DNA from: Sporomusa acidovorans
GTDB lineage: Bacteria > Bacillota > Negativicutes > Sporomusales > Sporomusaceae
DNA length: 64,000 bases
Strand: one strand, 5' to 3'
Assembly (NCBI RefSeq): GCF_002257695.2
Contig: NZ_CP155571.1
Part shown: in pieces, positions 42,795 through 52,206 of the stretch
Numbering within the stretch: position 1 is the stretch's first letter
Layout: every line of letters starts with the position of its first letter
The notes under the pieces: model-generated
Told to the model about the DNA's origin: nothing
Databases searched by the model: none
What the model saw: only the letters and a program-made list of their open reading frames with translations
Translations under genes and position numbers: made by a program

Positions 42795-42830
42795 GGCTTC
42801 TGCCGGCGTCCTGAAGGACTGACACAAGCC
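42795..42830 (-). repeat. 36-nt structured element, copy B
   Basis: Read on the minus strand it begins GGCTTGTG, contains GTCC-TTCA-GGAC and GGACGCCG, and ends AGAAGCC, closely matching the element at 39416-39452. It lies 10 nt after the stop of the SPOCS gene and is followed by the 22-bp palindrome. Confidence 0.6.
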
Positions 42831-42839
42831 GCCCCTTTT

Positions 42840-43634
42840 CTATCCTTTAGGCTTGTAGGGCAGCGCCTGCGGCGGCGGATTTAAAAAAACTTCCCGGTCG
42901 GTCATTACCTTGACGGTAATTCCCAGCACTACCGCGACATCAAACCGGCGGGTACAGCGGCGCGGCCGTTTATGCGGCTTACAATGGTGATCATAATCAT
43001 CCTCACAGCAAGGCTTGCATGGCTGTTTTTTGTAGGGCTTATGCTGGTGATGGCATTCTTCCAGATAGTCACAGCCACCACAGTCATCATAATCATCGTC
43101 ACAGTCATCATAATCATCGTCACAGTCATCATAATCATCGTCACAGTCATCATAATCATCGTCACAGTCATCATAATCGTAATCGTCGTCACAATCGTCA
43201 TAATCAGGGCCTTTCTTTTTATGCCAGTGAGCTCGGGTATACTCATCACAATCATAATCGACATACTCTACGATAACACTGGCATCAGCCTCCATGCCCC
43301 GCCGCGCACCCCGGATATCGGCATAAGCGGTAAAGCGGACAGGCCACACCTCCACCGCATGCACCGGCTGCCGCGGCCTACAGGCAACATACAGGGCCTT
43401 AACTTCAAATTGGCCTCTGACAACAACCTTATTAGGGATGACATCGACATCGGTAATCCGCAGTTTTTTTACAAACACATCGACAATCTGTTCAATGGCG
43501 GGTTTGTGGCGCGGCACCACCACATGCACGTCAATCGATTTCTGAACCTGTCTCTCTCCCAGCACCTGCTGAACGACAATGGTTTTCGGACCATACCCTA
43601 ATGTGCATTTTTCCCAGGGCTCTATATGTGTCAT
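42840..43634 (-). CDS. SPOCS/DUF3794-domain protein with Asp-Tyr-Asp-Cys repeat insert
   Basis: The 264-residue protein begins with a SPOCS (DUF3794) domain, seen as VDVFVKKLRITDVDVIPNKVVVRGQFEVKALYV and FTAYADIRGARRGMEADASVIVEYVDYD, the module found in SipL and other spore-coat or spore-assembly proteins. Residues about 145-190 are a tandem repeat of CDDDYDD, followed by a Cys/His-rich stretch (about 190-225, with CGGCDYLEECHHQHK and CKPCCEDDYDHHCK) and a final strand (RRFDVAVVLGITVKVM) that may complete the domain. The insert looks like a metal- or cation-binding linker. No signal peptide is seen. Confidence 0.82.
   Translation of the reverse strand: MTHIEPWEKCTLGYGPKTIVVQQVLGERQVQKSIDVHVVVPRHKPAIEQIVDVFVKKLRITDVDVIPNKVVVRGQFEVKALYVACRPRQPVHAVEVWPVRFTAYADIRGARRGMEADASVIVEYVDYDCDEYTRAHWHKKKGPDYDDCDDDYDYDDCDDDYDDCDDDYDDCDDDYDDCDDDYDDCGGCDYLEECHHQHKPYKKQPCKPCCEDDYDHHCKPHKRPRRCTRRFDVAVVLGITVKVMTDREVFLNPPPQALPYKPKG
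43081..43164. repeat. Four identical 21-bp tandem repeats
   Basis: Four exact copies of a 21-bp unit (starting at 43081, 43102, 43123, 43144), with diverged copies at both sides, encode the seven-residue repeat of the SPOCS protein. Identity at the DNA level means recent expansion. Confidence 0.95.
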
Positions 43635-43668
43635 ACTATTCCTCCTTTCCGCATCTTATAACATATAT

Positions 43669-43797
43669 ATGCGAATGAAAGGGGGAAAGCGCCATAAAAA
43701 AGACATTGATTATTTACATTTCGGGTTTGTTTGGCGGAAACTGAGGCGACTTGGTATAGGACTAGAGATTATTGGTATTTTGCTTACTAATATGTGA
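43669..43797 (+). CDS. Possible small basic protein (42 aa)
   Basis: The frame MRMKGGKRHKKDIDYLHFGFVWRKLRRLGIGLEIIGILLTNM is basic at the start and ends in an amphipathic or membrane-like helix. No good ribosome site precedes it and I do not recognise a family, so this is only a possibility. Confidence 0.25.
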   Translation: MRMKGGKRHKKDIDYLHFGFVWRKLRRLGIGLEIIGILLTNM

Positions 43798-43847
43798 ATG
43801 CTAAAGTGTAGATACGGCATTATCTAAATCTCAAAAAATTTGGAGGT

Positions 43848-44850
43848 ATGCCTGGTATGAACAGCAGCCTGCTAAAAGCGTTAATTACGATTGCCCTTGG
43901 CGCCGCACTCTGGTTTATCCCGGTACCGCAGGGACTTAAACCGGAAGCCTGGCAGCTTATGGCCATTTTTGTTGCTACTATTTTCGGCTTTATTCTTCAG
44001 CCGCTGCCAATTGGTGCCGTGGCCCTAGCAAGCGTAACGTTTACAGCCCTTGCCGGTGTCTTGAAGCCGGCTGAAGCCATCAGCGGATTTTCCAACACCA
44101 CGATCTGGTTGATTGTCGCCGCCTTTTTGTTCGCCAAAGGCTTTATCAAGACAGGCCTGGGACGCCGTATTGCTTTCCTTTTGATCAAGGCCATCGGCAG
44201 CAGTACCCTTAAACTAGGATACACACTGGTACTCAGCGACCTGATTATCAGCCCGGCCACGCCGTCAAACACGGCCCGGGCCGGCGGCATTCTCTTCCCA
44301 ATCGTCCGCAGTCTTTGCACGGCCTTTGGTTCCGAACCAGGCCAAAGTGCCCGCAAAGTAGGCAGCTTTCTCATGCAGACAGCCTATCAGGGCAATACCA
44401 TTACCGCTCATCTGGATGGGCGCCCTTGTCGGTCTGGCTGATTATCTTTCCAAACTTGGCTTTATCCCCTGGTTTGCCAAAACCATAGCAGGCAGCATTG
44501 CCGGTATCCCCTGGCTGCAAGCCTTCCTTATCCTGACTATCGTTTACCTCTACGCCCACTACGCCTTCGCCAGCCTGACCGCTCATATTACAGCTATGTA
44601 TCAGGCCTTTATCGCGGTAGCTGCGGCCGCCGGCGCTCCCCCTTACCTGGTTGCCCTGGCACTGGCGTTCATGTCCAACCTCTGCATGTCGCTTACCCAC
44701 TATGCCGCCGGCCCGTCCCCCATTTACTTTGGCGCCGGCTATGTCGAACAAAGTACCTGGTGGCGGCTTGGATTTATGGTATCCGTTATGAACCTAATTA
44801 TCTGGGTAGGCTTAGGTTCGATGTGGTGGAAAGTACTCGGCCTCTGGTAA
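43848..44850 (+). pseudogene. DASS-family transporter with internal deletion
   Basis: The first frame (43848-44441) gives a normal DASS N-terminal half up to SFLMQTAYQGNTITAH and then runs into unrelated residues. A second frame continues from WMGALVGLADYLSKLGF to the normal C-terminus (GLGSMWWKVLGLW). About 335 residues remain where the family has about 470, so roughly 130 residues (about 400 bp) around the centre are missing at about 44400-44416 and the frame has shifted. Family: 2-oxoglutarate/malate or citrate-type antiporter. It appears inactive. Confidence 0.85.
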
Positions 44851-44868
44851 CTATCTATAATATTTAAT

Positions 44869-46212
44869 CTAATCCAAAATATATTCTGTTAGATCAAGTT
44901 GGTCCTCACCGGGAATGCGGATTCGTTCAAAGCGTCCCGCTGGCGCATCAAGGGGGACGGTAGCATCAATCCCCATCTTATCACAAACACCATCGTCAGT
45001 AGATGGATCAAGCTTATTACCTGCCGCCCGCTCAACAATAAATACATCCCGCCCGGCTTGTGAACGTGTTGCAATGGCCCATTCTACATCTTCCATATTA
45101 AAAATGTCTACATCCTTATCGACCACCACAACATGTTTTATTTCATGACTGCTGCTCAAGGCCGCGAAAATAGCGTTTTTTGCTTCTCCTTCGCTTTTTT
45201 TATCGATTTTTACTACCGCATGATACCGGCATGTTCCCCCTGCGGTCAGATGAACGCCCAGAGTCGTGGGAACCGTATTTCTTATCAATTGCAGCATTCC
45301 TCCTTCCCGCGGAATAGCCCCTAACAGACAGTGCTCCATAGTTGCCGGTACGATTGTATGATAAATTGGATTCTTACGGCTTGTCATGGCAGTTAGTTCA
45401 ATCACCGACTTCAAGGACGCTGGTCCGTAATATTTCGGATATTCCCCGAAAGGCCCTTCCATCTCACGAACATTAGGCAGCAGCCGTCCCTCAAGAACAA
45501 TCTCTGCCTGAGCAGGAACCTCTAAATCGACCGTCTCGCATTTTACGAGTTCCAGTGGTTTGCCGTACAGTCGTGAAGCAATCGTAAATTCATCAAAACC
45601 AAGTGGCGCCAACGCTTGCGATGCCAAAAGCAGGATTGGATCAACGCCGATAGCGAGTGCAATTTCCAGCGGCTTATTCTCCGCTTCCGCTTTTTGGTAA
45701 AAATTATGCAAGTGCCGCGGGAGGATTAAGATGCCTAATCGATTAGCACCGGATACCTGTAAACGGTGTATAGAAACATTTCTGGCACCAGTTTCCGGAT
45801 CTTTGGCAATGAGCAGTGCCGCTGTAATATAGGCGCCACTGTCTTTCTCATGATGAATAGGAATGGGAAGTTTGGCAAGATCCACATCAAAAGTAACAAA
45901 TTCTTTTACCGGCGCATTTGCTTTGTCGACCAGAACACATTTCATAGGATTTTCCTGGGCCTGCGCGAAATGTTCCGCAACCTGGTGAACCTCCACTCCC
46001 ATAGCTTTGGCTAATAGTGCGCGACTACCTCCAAATCCGGTAACCACAGGCATACTGCCGCCGGTATTAACAAATTTTAAGGCATACTTGCCGTCAGCTT
46101 TTTTCCCAAGGGCGGCAAGTTCGTGTTTTAGATCTACCTGCTTGGTTACAGTTTTTAAAATTTTTTCTTGTTCAAGAAGTGTCAACCAATCTCGCAACGA
46201 AGTACAAATCAT
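44869..46212 (-). CDS. UbiD-family decarboxylase
   Basis: The 447-residue protein shows UbiD signatures throughout: NVSIHRLQVSGANRLGI near 146, IALAIGVDPILLLAS near 184, VLEGRLLPNVREMEGPFGEYPKYYGP near 239-264 with both catalytic Glu (E252 and E257), and VVVDKDVDIFNMEDVEWAIATR near 375. It decarboxylates (or carboxylates) an aromatic or unsaturated acid with prenyl-FMN. The UbiX gene at 59360 would supply the cofactor. It lies downstream of an MCP and the oxidoreductase operon on the same strand. A phenolic acid substrate is plausible. Confidence 0.92.
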   Translation of the reverse strand: MICTSLRDWLTLLEQEKILKTVTKQVDLKHELAALGKKADGKYALKFVNTGGSMPVVTGFGGSRALLAKAMGVEVHQVAEHFAQAQENPMKCVLVDKANAPVKEFVTFDVDLAKLPIPIHHEKDSGAYITAALLIAKDPETGARNVSIHRLQVSGANRLGILILPRHLHNFYQKAEAENKPLEIALAIGVDPILLLASQALAPLGFDEFTIASRLYGKPLELVKCETVDLEVPAQAEIVLEGRLLPNVREMEGPFGEYPKYYGPASLKSVIELTAMTSRKNPIYHTIVPATMEHCLLGAIPREGGMLQLIRNTVPTTLGVHLTAGGTCRYHAVVKIDKKSEGEAKNAIFAALSSSHEIKHVVVVDKDVDIFNMEDVEWAIATRSQAGRDVFIVERAAGNKLDPSTDDGVCDKMGIDATVPLDAPAGRFERIRIPGEDQLDLTEYILD

Positions 46213-46265
46213 ATGAACGCTCCTCTTTGATAATAAGATCTTTTATTTTTTTATACATATGGTTA

Positions 46266-48347
46266 CTATACCTTAAATTGTGCCACAACCGTTTGCAGTT
46301 CTTCCGCGGCCTGCGCCAATCCCTGACTAGCCGCCGAAATTTCTTCCATAGAAATTAATTGGTCCCTCGTTACCGCAGTGACGCTTTTTGCCGCTGCTGC
46401 GGTTTCCTCGCTCACCTTATTAATACTGTGCACGGACAAAACAAGTTTCTGGCTTTTTTCCGCCATTTGATCAATAGACTCGGTAATTTCACGAACCTGG
46501 AGAGATAAATTCTCAATGGCATCCACGATGACATTGAACATATCACCAGCCGATTTTGCAACATCAACCCCTGTTTTTACGCTATCACTGCTTGCTTTGG
46601 TTGCAGCAATCGCCTTTTGCATCCCTATTTCGTTTTGCTGAATAAGGTCGGTGATTTTTTGCGCCGCTTGATTGGAATCTTCCGCTAATTTGCGGACTTC
46701 CTCCGCAACTACCGCAAATCCCTTGCCGACCGTTCCCGCCCTCGCCGCTTCAATAGCCGCATTAAGTGCCAATAAATTGGTTTGTCCGGCTATTGACGAA
46801 ATCAGGGTAACAATCTGGCCGATTTCCAGCGATCCCTGTGCCAGTTCGCCTATTGTCTCCTGGACAATTTCCGTTTCTTCGCGAATGGCTTGCATTTGTT
46901 CGATCGTCATATTAGTTGCTTTGCGGCCATCCTGGGAAGATTGATTGGCATTGACGGCAATTTCAGAAATTTCTTTACTTGTTGCCGCTATTTGCTGAAT
47001 GTTTGCCGACATAACTTCCACGGCCGAAGTCATACCGGCAACTGCCTCCACCTGTTGATCCGATCCCTTTGTTATCGAGGCCATGGAGTCCGCCACATGA
47101 CTGGATGCCGCAGTTGACTGCTGGGCATTGGCAGTCAGTTGTTCGCTGGAAGCCGCAACAACCTCGGCCTTTACCTGAACTTTCCCAATCAAATTGCGCC
47201 ACTTATCGGCCATGTCCTCAAATGTTCTGGATAATTGACCGATCTCATCTTGCGAGTGCATATTCAGTTTTCTATTTCTTAAATCACCCTCGGCCAAAGC
47301 CAGTGCTTCATCTCTTATTTTGGTGATAGGACCGGCAATTTTTGCACTAATCAGGATAACGGCAGCTACGCCTAACAACAGGCAAACAACAGTTATCCCC
47401 CATAATATAAATTCCAGTGTCCTGACCTCATGATTTACTTCTTTTTCAGGGGCCGAAACGATCATGGTCCAAGTCTGGCCTCCCGGAAGTTCAATCGGGG
47501 CAAAAAAACCGATATAAGGAATGCTGCTGTCAAAATTATATATTCCATGTACCACTTTTTTGTTATCACTGGCTTCCTTAAAAAGCGCAAGCTGACGGTC
47601 GTCCAGTTCGCTAACGCCAAAGTTCCATTCCGGTTTAACCTTTTTTTCCCGTAAGTTTAATTTGCCAACAAGCTCCGGCTGCTTGGCATTTGCAATCACC
47701 ATGCCGGAATAGTCGGCAATCATGCCATAACCGCTGTCCTTGAATTTAAGGTCCTGAACAATATTACTTAAGTTGGCAAGCGAAACAGTGCCTACCAATA
47801 CCCCGGTCATGTTTCCGTTATTCAAAACAGGCACCGCAATCACTATGGATAACTGTCCTGAAGCCTTTAAAACCAGAGGATTCGAGATGACAATTGCTTG
47901 ATTTTTGACAACTTGCTGAAAATAATCACGATCGCCAAGATATACGGATTCACCATTAAACCGTACCGAATTACCATCCATAAAAATGAAATTAAAACCG
48001 TTAAATTTGCCAATTCTTTTTTGAGCCTCAGCCATTGCCCCAACAATCCGCTGTCTGTCAGTTCCTTGCCGGATGTATGGATTGCTGGATATTTCCGACA
48101 TAAACACGACCAATTCATTTATAGAAGCCTGGACCCGTTTTGTATAATCCGTACTTAACGTCGTTGCCGTTTCATTAACGCTGGCAATAAGCATTTGCTT
48201 GGAAAAATAATAACTTAACCCAGACATCGTTCCCAAAGACACAAACATGAGCAGCAAAATAAGAATTAATAAGCGCACACGAATACTGGATCTATTAATT
48301 CCAAATAAATTTTTTATAACAATCCCCTCCGGATATGCACCGACCAA
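46266..48347 (-). CDS. Methyl-accepting chemotaxis protein with dCache sensor
   Basis: The 693-residue receptor has a membrane helix at about 20-42, a double Cache domain with the YLGDRDYFQQVVKNQAIVISNPLV motif and a second module (VGTVSLANLSNIVQD ... GYGMIADYSGMVIAN), a second helix near 315-335, HAMP and a standard signalling tip IAGQTNLLALNAAIEAARAGTVGKGFAVVAEEVRKLAEDS. dCache receptors bind amino acids, carboxylates or aromatic acids. Its place between the oxidoreductase operon and UbiD suggests attraction to the substrate of that pathway. It is separated from the upstream gene by a terminator-like hairpin. Confidence 0.92.
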   Translation of the reverse strand: MVGAYPEGIVIKNLFGINRSSIRVRLLILILLLMFVSLGTMSGLSYYFSKQMLIASVNETATTLSTDYTKRVQASINELVVFMSEISSNPYIRQGTDRQRIVGAMAEAQKRIGKFNGFNFIFMDGNSVRFNGESVYLGDRDYFQQVVKNQAIVISNPLVLKASGQLSIVIAVPVLNNGNMTGVLVGTVSLANLSNIVQDLKFKDSGYGMIADYSGMVIANAKQPELVGKLNLREKKVKPEWNFGVSELDDRQLALFKEASDNKKVVHGIYNFDSSIPYIGFFAPIELPGGQTWTMIVSAPEKEVNHEVRTLEFILWGITVVCLLLGVAAVILISAKIAGPITKIRDEALALAEGDLRNRKLNMHSQDEIGQLSRTFEDMADKWRNLIGKVQVKAEVVAASSEQLTANAQQSTAASSHVADSMASITKGSDQQVEAVAGMTSAVEVMSANIQQIAATSKEISEIAVNANQSSQDGRKATNMTIEQMQAIREETEIVQETIGELAQGSLEIGQIVTLISSIAGQTNLLALNAAIEAARAGTVGKGFAVVAEEVRKLAEDSNQAAQKITDLIQQNEIGMQKAIAATKASSDSVKTGVDVAKSAGDMFNVIVDAIENLSLQVREITESIDQMAEKSQKLVLSVHSINKVSEETAAAAKSVTAVTRDQLISMEEISAASQGLAQAAEELQTVVAQFKV

Positions 48348-48370
48348 AAAGGACTAAATCTTAAAATAAC

Positions 48371-48415
48371 AGGCGAAGCCGTACATCTTGATCAACGCCA
48401 AAAGTCACTTCGCCT
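48371..48415 (-). terminator. Terminator-like hairpin after the oxidoreductase operon
   Basis: Arms AGGCGAAG (48371-48378) and CTTCGCCT (48408-48415) enclose 29 nt; on the minus strand the stem is followed by GTTATTTTAAG. The T run is weak. Confidence 0.55.
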
Positions 48416-48465
48416 ATTATCATAAGTTCAATTACTGCTGCATTAACAAATTATCAAACGATATT

Positions 48466-49743
48466 TTATTTGCTCGATGCCATATGCTTGATGATCTCAT
48501 ACGAATGATTGACCTGCTCCTGGAATGTTACATAATCAGCGTCAACCAAGTGGGCAAACCGCCTCATGAGCTTAGTAAACTCTTGAATAGGCAATGGATT
48601 GTTTACTTCATGCGTCAAAGTAATCACACCATTTTCCGCTTCCCATAGCGGGAAAAAGTTGGTTTCCACAGCGGCTCTGGTTATTTCCACACCGCGCTCG
48701 CTCTTGTATTTCCAGCCGGTAGGACAAGGCGTTAAAACATGAATATAAGCCATTCCTTTTTTAACAGCCTCTTTCGCCTTCAAAAGTTTCTTCATGAAAT
48801 CTTCCGGATAGGCAAGGGTCGCTGTGGCAACATATTCAATATTGTGATAGGCCATGAGCAACGGCACATTCTTCGGCATACCCTGTCTGCCGCGTCCCAC
48901 TGACCCCACCTGCGTAGTAGTCGTCCAACTCCCGAATGGCGTCGTGCTGCTTCTTTGAATACCGGTATTCATATAAGCTTCATTATCATAGCAAATGTAC
49001 AAAATTCTCTCGTTTCTCTCCGCCGTAGCCGATAACTGACCAAATCCTAAATCAGCTGTGGCCCCATCGCCAATGATTGCTAAACAAATCGTGTCTTTGC
49101 CGATACGCCGGAAATAGCGGGACACGCCTGTAGCACTGGAAGCAACGTTGGTCATCAGCGTCCCGTAATAAGAAGCCTTGATCCTAGAACTCGTCACGTT
49201 ACAGCTTGGTGCGCCAAACAAAACAACATCATTGCCGATAGTACGCATAATAAACCGGTCAACCCATTCCATGCCGCAGCCTTCGCAGAACGGCAGCCCC
49301 GGAGCAAAGGGATCTTCCAACATGTTCGCCAGGATGGGTTCGGCCTTTTTATATTCAAGAATATTATGCGGGCACGCTTCGCTGCACAACGGCTTATCAC
49401 CGCAAAGATCGCATTTTTGCGATTTATGCTCTTGTTTTTTAGGATAAATGCCGCCATATGGACATACTAAATTACAGATGCCGCAACCGACACAAATAGC
49501 TTCGTTGATAACAACCGTTCCTGAATCTGAACGGCTTATCGCACCCGTAGGACACACTTCCAGACATTCCGGCTGACTGCATTCATTACAGGTTAACACG
49601 GAATGAAAATTCACTTCGGGAAGATCAATTTTCTCAATAACTGCTTCCTGACCTGCCTGTTTTCTCTTGCTGCAGGCTTCAACACAAAGGCTACACGCTG
49701 GCGGACAGTTAGCCCCGCAAACCACGAGGGTATTATTTAACAT
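48466..49743 (-). CDS. 2-oxoacid oxidoreductase beta (TPP) subunit with N-terminal 4Fe-4S domain
   Basis: The 425-residue protein starts with a polyferredoxin-like region of about 135 residues (CNECSQPECLEVCP, CVGCGICNLVCPYG, CDLCGDKPLCSEACP), then a TPP beta subunit (FCEGCGMEWVDRF; LAIIGDGATADLGFG with YDNEAYMNTG). Fusion of ferredoxin and beta modules together with a separate FAD subunit resembles phenylglyoxylate:NAD oxidoreductase (PadI with PadH) rather than ordinary pyruvate or isovalerate oxidoreductases; this likeness is from memory of the family, not a search. It is the last gene of the run starting at 57822. Confidence 0.82.
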   Translation of the reverse strand: MLNNTLVVCGANCPPACSLCVEACSKRKQAGQEAVIEKIDLPEVNFHSVLTCNECSQPECLEVCPTGAISRSDSGTVVINEAICVGCGICNLVCPYGGIYPKKQEHKSQKCDLCGDKPLCSEACPHNILEYKKAEPILANMLEDPFAPGLPFCEGCGMEWVDRFIMRTIGNDVVLFGAPSCNVTSSRIKASYYGTLMTNVASSATGVSRYFRRIGKDTICLAIIGDGATADLGFGQLSATAERNERILYICYDNEAYMNTGIQRSSTTPFGSWTTTTQVGSVGRGRQGMPKNVPLLMAYHNIEYVATATLAYPEDFMKKLLKAKEAVKKGMAYIHVLTPCPTGWKYKSERGVEITRAAVETNFFPLWEAENGVITLTHEVNNPLPIQEFTKLMRRFAHLVDADYVTFQEQVNHSYEIIKHMASSK

Positions 49744-49763
49744 TATCTTTCCTCCTTTGACAG

Positions 49764-51020
49764 TTAAATCATGTTATTTTTACGATCTTGCAACATCAGC
49801 CAGCAAGCCGCTTCTCTTGGTTTTGCAAGCAATAATTGCTTATATTTTTTTACTGATACCTGTTCTCTGATCAGATAAGTAAACACACCGGGGTGAATAA
49901 ATTTCATGTTTACGCCTTCAACCCCAACTAAATAATCTTCTTTAAACACTAACTTCAAAAAGCTCTTGTCCGCTGCGGTTTCCGAAACTTCATAGCCGGC
50001 TTCAGCCTGCGGATTGGTAATGCCAACACTAAACAGGCTTTCATCAAAACAGCGTAACTGATTTTCTGAAATCCAGCCTTTATACTCTAGCTCTTCCCCG
50101 GCCATATTGGCTCCCGCTACTCTTCCTTGGCTAACGGCCTCAGGCAGTATCGGGCAAGTAGCATTTTCGCCGTCAAAAAATGACGGTGCGGCGGCAATAT
50201 CGCCGGCAACATAAACATTAGGCAGGTTTGTTTGCATATGTTTGTCGGCTTTTATGCCACCTGCCACAACTGAAATTTCGCTACTGGCAAGCATGTTGCC
50301 AGCCACCCCGGTAGCTACAATTAACCGGTCAACGGTTAGTTTTTCGCCGCCGCTTAACACCAGTTCAAGCTTATTTTGCACTGTTTGGGCCGACACCAGC
50401 GTATTTTGGGTGATTACCTTCCCACCATTCTGCTTGAATGCTTTTTCAATTAACGCCACATTTTGCGGGCTGAAATACTTGCGCAGCAGTGAGCTACGGG
50501 CTATAATCGTGACTGCATGACCTGCCATACAAAGTTTTTCCGCTGCCTCCACAGCCACAAGCCCGGCACCATAAATAGCAATATTCTCCTTTGGGCCCAA
50601 GCCCCTATGCAACCTTTCAAAGTCTCCATATGTTCTAAAAGTATAAATATTTTCCGGTTCCAATTTATCGATGGGCGGGATCTGCGGACCAGCGCCGGTG
50701 GCAATCAGCAGTTTATCATAGGTTTCACACTCACCATTACTGTATTTAACTTTGTTAGCGTCATGTAAAATCTCCACTACTTCTTTGCCGCATACTAATT
50801 TTAAATTAGCATTCCTTAATATATCCTTGCCTTTCACAAATAGATCATTTTCGGTTAATTCCTTGCTAAGCAAATAGGGCAAAACTGCTGGTGAATAAGG
50901 TAATGTTTCTTCCCTGGTAACTAGTGTTATCATAGCAGTTTGATTGATTGCACGAATCGAGCGGGCGGCAGCCAGAGCGGCCGGGCCTGCGCCGATAATC
51001 AAATATTTGGCATTATCCAT
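49764..51020 (-). CDS. FAD/NAD-linked oxidoreductase subunit (PadH-like)
   Basis: The 418-residue pyridine nucleotide-disulfide family protein has the FAD motif LIIGAGPAALAAARSI at the N-terminus, an NAD motif NIAIYGAGLVAVEAAEKL near 149, and VYVAGDIAA near 270. It lacks a CxxxxC redox disulfide, so it probably moves electrons from the iron-sulfur clusters of the neighbouring oxidoreductase subunits to NAD(P), making the enzyme NAD-dependent. It sits between the alpha and beta subunit genes, spaced by 10 and 20 nt. Confidence 0.85.
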   Translation of the reverse strand: MDNAKYLIIGAGPAALAAARSIRAINQTAMITLVTREETLPYSPAVLPYLLSKELTENDLFVKGKDILRNANLKLVCGKEVVEILHDANKVKYSNGECETYDKLLIATGAGPQIPPIDKLEPENIYTFRTYGDFERLHRGLGPKENIAIYGAGLVAVEAAEKLCMAGHAVTIIARSSLLRKYFSPQNVALIEKAFKQNGGKVITQNTLVSAQTVQNKLELVLSGGEKLTVDRLIVATGVAGNMLASSEISVVAGGIKADKHMQTNLPNVYVAGDIAAAPSFFDGENATCPILPEAVSQGRVAGANMAGEELEYKGWISENQLRCFDESLFSVGITNPQAEAGYEVSETAADKSFLKLVFKEDYLVGVEGVNMKFIHPGVFTYLIREQVSVKKYKQLLLAKPREAACWLMLQDRKNNMI

Positions 51021-51030
51021 AGTATCCTCC

Positions 51031-52206
51031 TTATTCCCACATCAGCCAATTGGTTTCCGCTGTTTCTTTACCTTTTAACGCAGCGTTACTAACGGCAACG
51101 GCTTTTTTGATATGATCCGCAGTAATATCGGTACTTGCAAAACCATCAATAAAATCAAGCATCCTGGGCGGTTTGACCATATCCGGCAAAACCGCTTTAG
51201 TCTCCATAAATAAATGGCCGCAGTCCCAGCCCAAACAGACACTGCGATCAATTACGGCGACCATTTTTTTGCCATCTAAAACTTCCCGCAATTTTTCGCG
51301 GGGGAACGGCCTAAACATCCTCAGTCTGGCTAAACCCACTTTCATCCCTTTTTCACGGGCTTCGTCAATAACAACCCGCACGGTTCCGGCAGAGCTGCCG
51401 GCGGTGAGAACCATAATTTCTGCATCTTCCGCTCTGTACGTATCTACCATACCGCCATAGCTGCGGCCGAAAATATTTTCAAACTCTTTTTCAATTTCTA
51501 TTAGTTTAGCTTTAGCCCGCTCCAAAGCCTTGCTTGTCTTATAACGGAATTCGGCGAATTTCGTACCGGCAATACTTGGACTAAACTGCAAATCTTTATT
51601 GGAAACCAGTGTGGGACGCGGACTGTTTTTAACCGGCGCCAAAAATCTGTCAACAGCTTCCTGATCCGGTATTTCCACACGCTCGGATAAATGGGAAATA
51701 TAAAAACCATCATAGGCAACCACTACCGGCAGCAATATTTCCGGATCTTCTGCCAGACGGTAGGCCATAATAACCGAATCAAGGATTTCCTGGCAGGTTT
51801 CCGGTTCAATTTGAATCCAGCCACTGTCTCTGATACTCATAATATCCTGACGGCCGCCGCCAACACCACGCATTGATGGGGTTTCCCTGGTAACGTCAAC
51901 CATAACTGCGGGGATACGCAACCCTGCACAATACATAAGTGCTTCATTCATATACGCTAATCCCCAGGATGATGTAGCCGTAAATACCCGGGCGCCAGCC
52001 ACACACGCGCCGGTGATAGCACTCATAGAAGTGTGTTCCCCTTCGACTTCTACCATCTCTGCATCTAACTGGCCTTCAGCATGAAAGTGTGCCAATTCCT
52101 CAGCAAGCGGTGTCTGCGGAGTAATGGGATACATGGCAATTACATCCGGGCGTGATAAACGTACGCCATGTGCCGCTGCTTTATTACCGGTAAGTACTTT
52201 TATCAA
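51031..52206 (-). CDS. 2-oxoacid oxidoreductase alpha subunit (PadG-like)
   Basis: The 391-residue alpha subunit has AMYPITPQTPLAEELAHF near 24, WGLAYMNEALMYCAG near 87 and the C-terminal domain with VIDRSVCLGWDCGHLF near 325. The start is a TTG at 52206, with GGAGG 8 nt upstream inside the end of the preceding gene, whose stop it abuts. With the gamma-delta and beta genes it forms a TPP/CoA-dependent complex. Confidence 0.88.
   Translation of the reverse strand: MIKVLTGNKAAAHGVRLSRPDVIAMYPITPQTPLAEELAHFHAEGQLDAEMVEVEGEHTSMSAITGACVAGARVFTATSSWGLAYMNEALMYCAGLRIPAVMVDVTRETPSMRGVGGGRQDIMSIRDSGWIQIEPETCQEILDSVIMAYRLAEDPEILLPVVVAYDGFYISHLSERVEIPDQEAVDRFLAPVKNSPRPTLVSNKDLQFSPSIAGTKFAEFRYKTSKALERAKAKLIEIEKEFENIFGRSYGGMVDTYRAEDAEIMVLTAGSSAGTVRVVIDEAREKGMKVGLARLRMFRPFPREKLREVLDGKKMVAVIDRSVCLGWDCGHLFMETKAVLPDMVKPPRMLDFIDGFASTDITADHIKKAVAVSNAALKGKETAETNWLMWE

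Noticed and set aside
43081..43200. CRISPR-like array of short repeats
   Set aside because: The 21-bp units are directly adjacent with no spacers and encode a seven-residue protein repeat in the SPOCS gene; opposite-strand frames with runs of Ile/Val or His are by-products of the same DNA.
42972..43601. 209-codon hydrophobic frame opposite the SPOCS gene
   Set aside because: The hydrophobic repeats are the antisense reading of Asp codons in the tandem repeat; the SPOCS frame has a domain match and a ribosome site.
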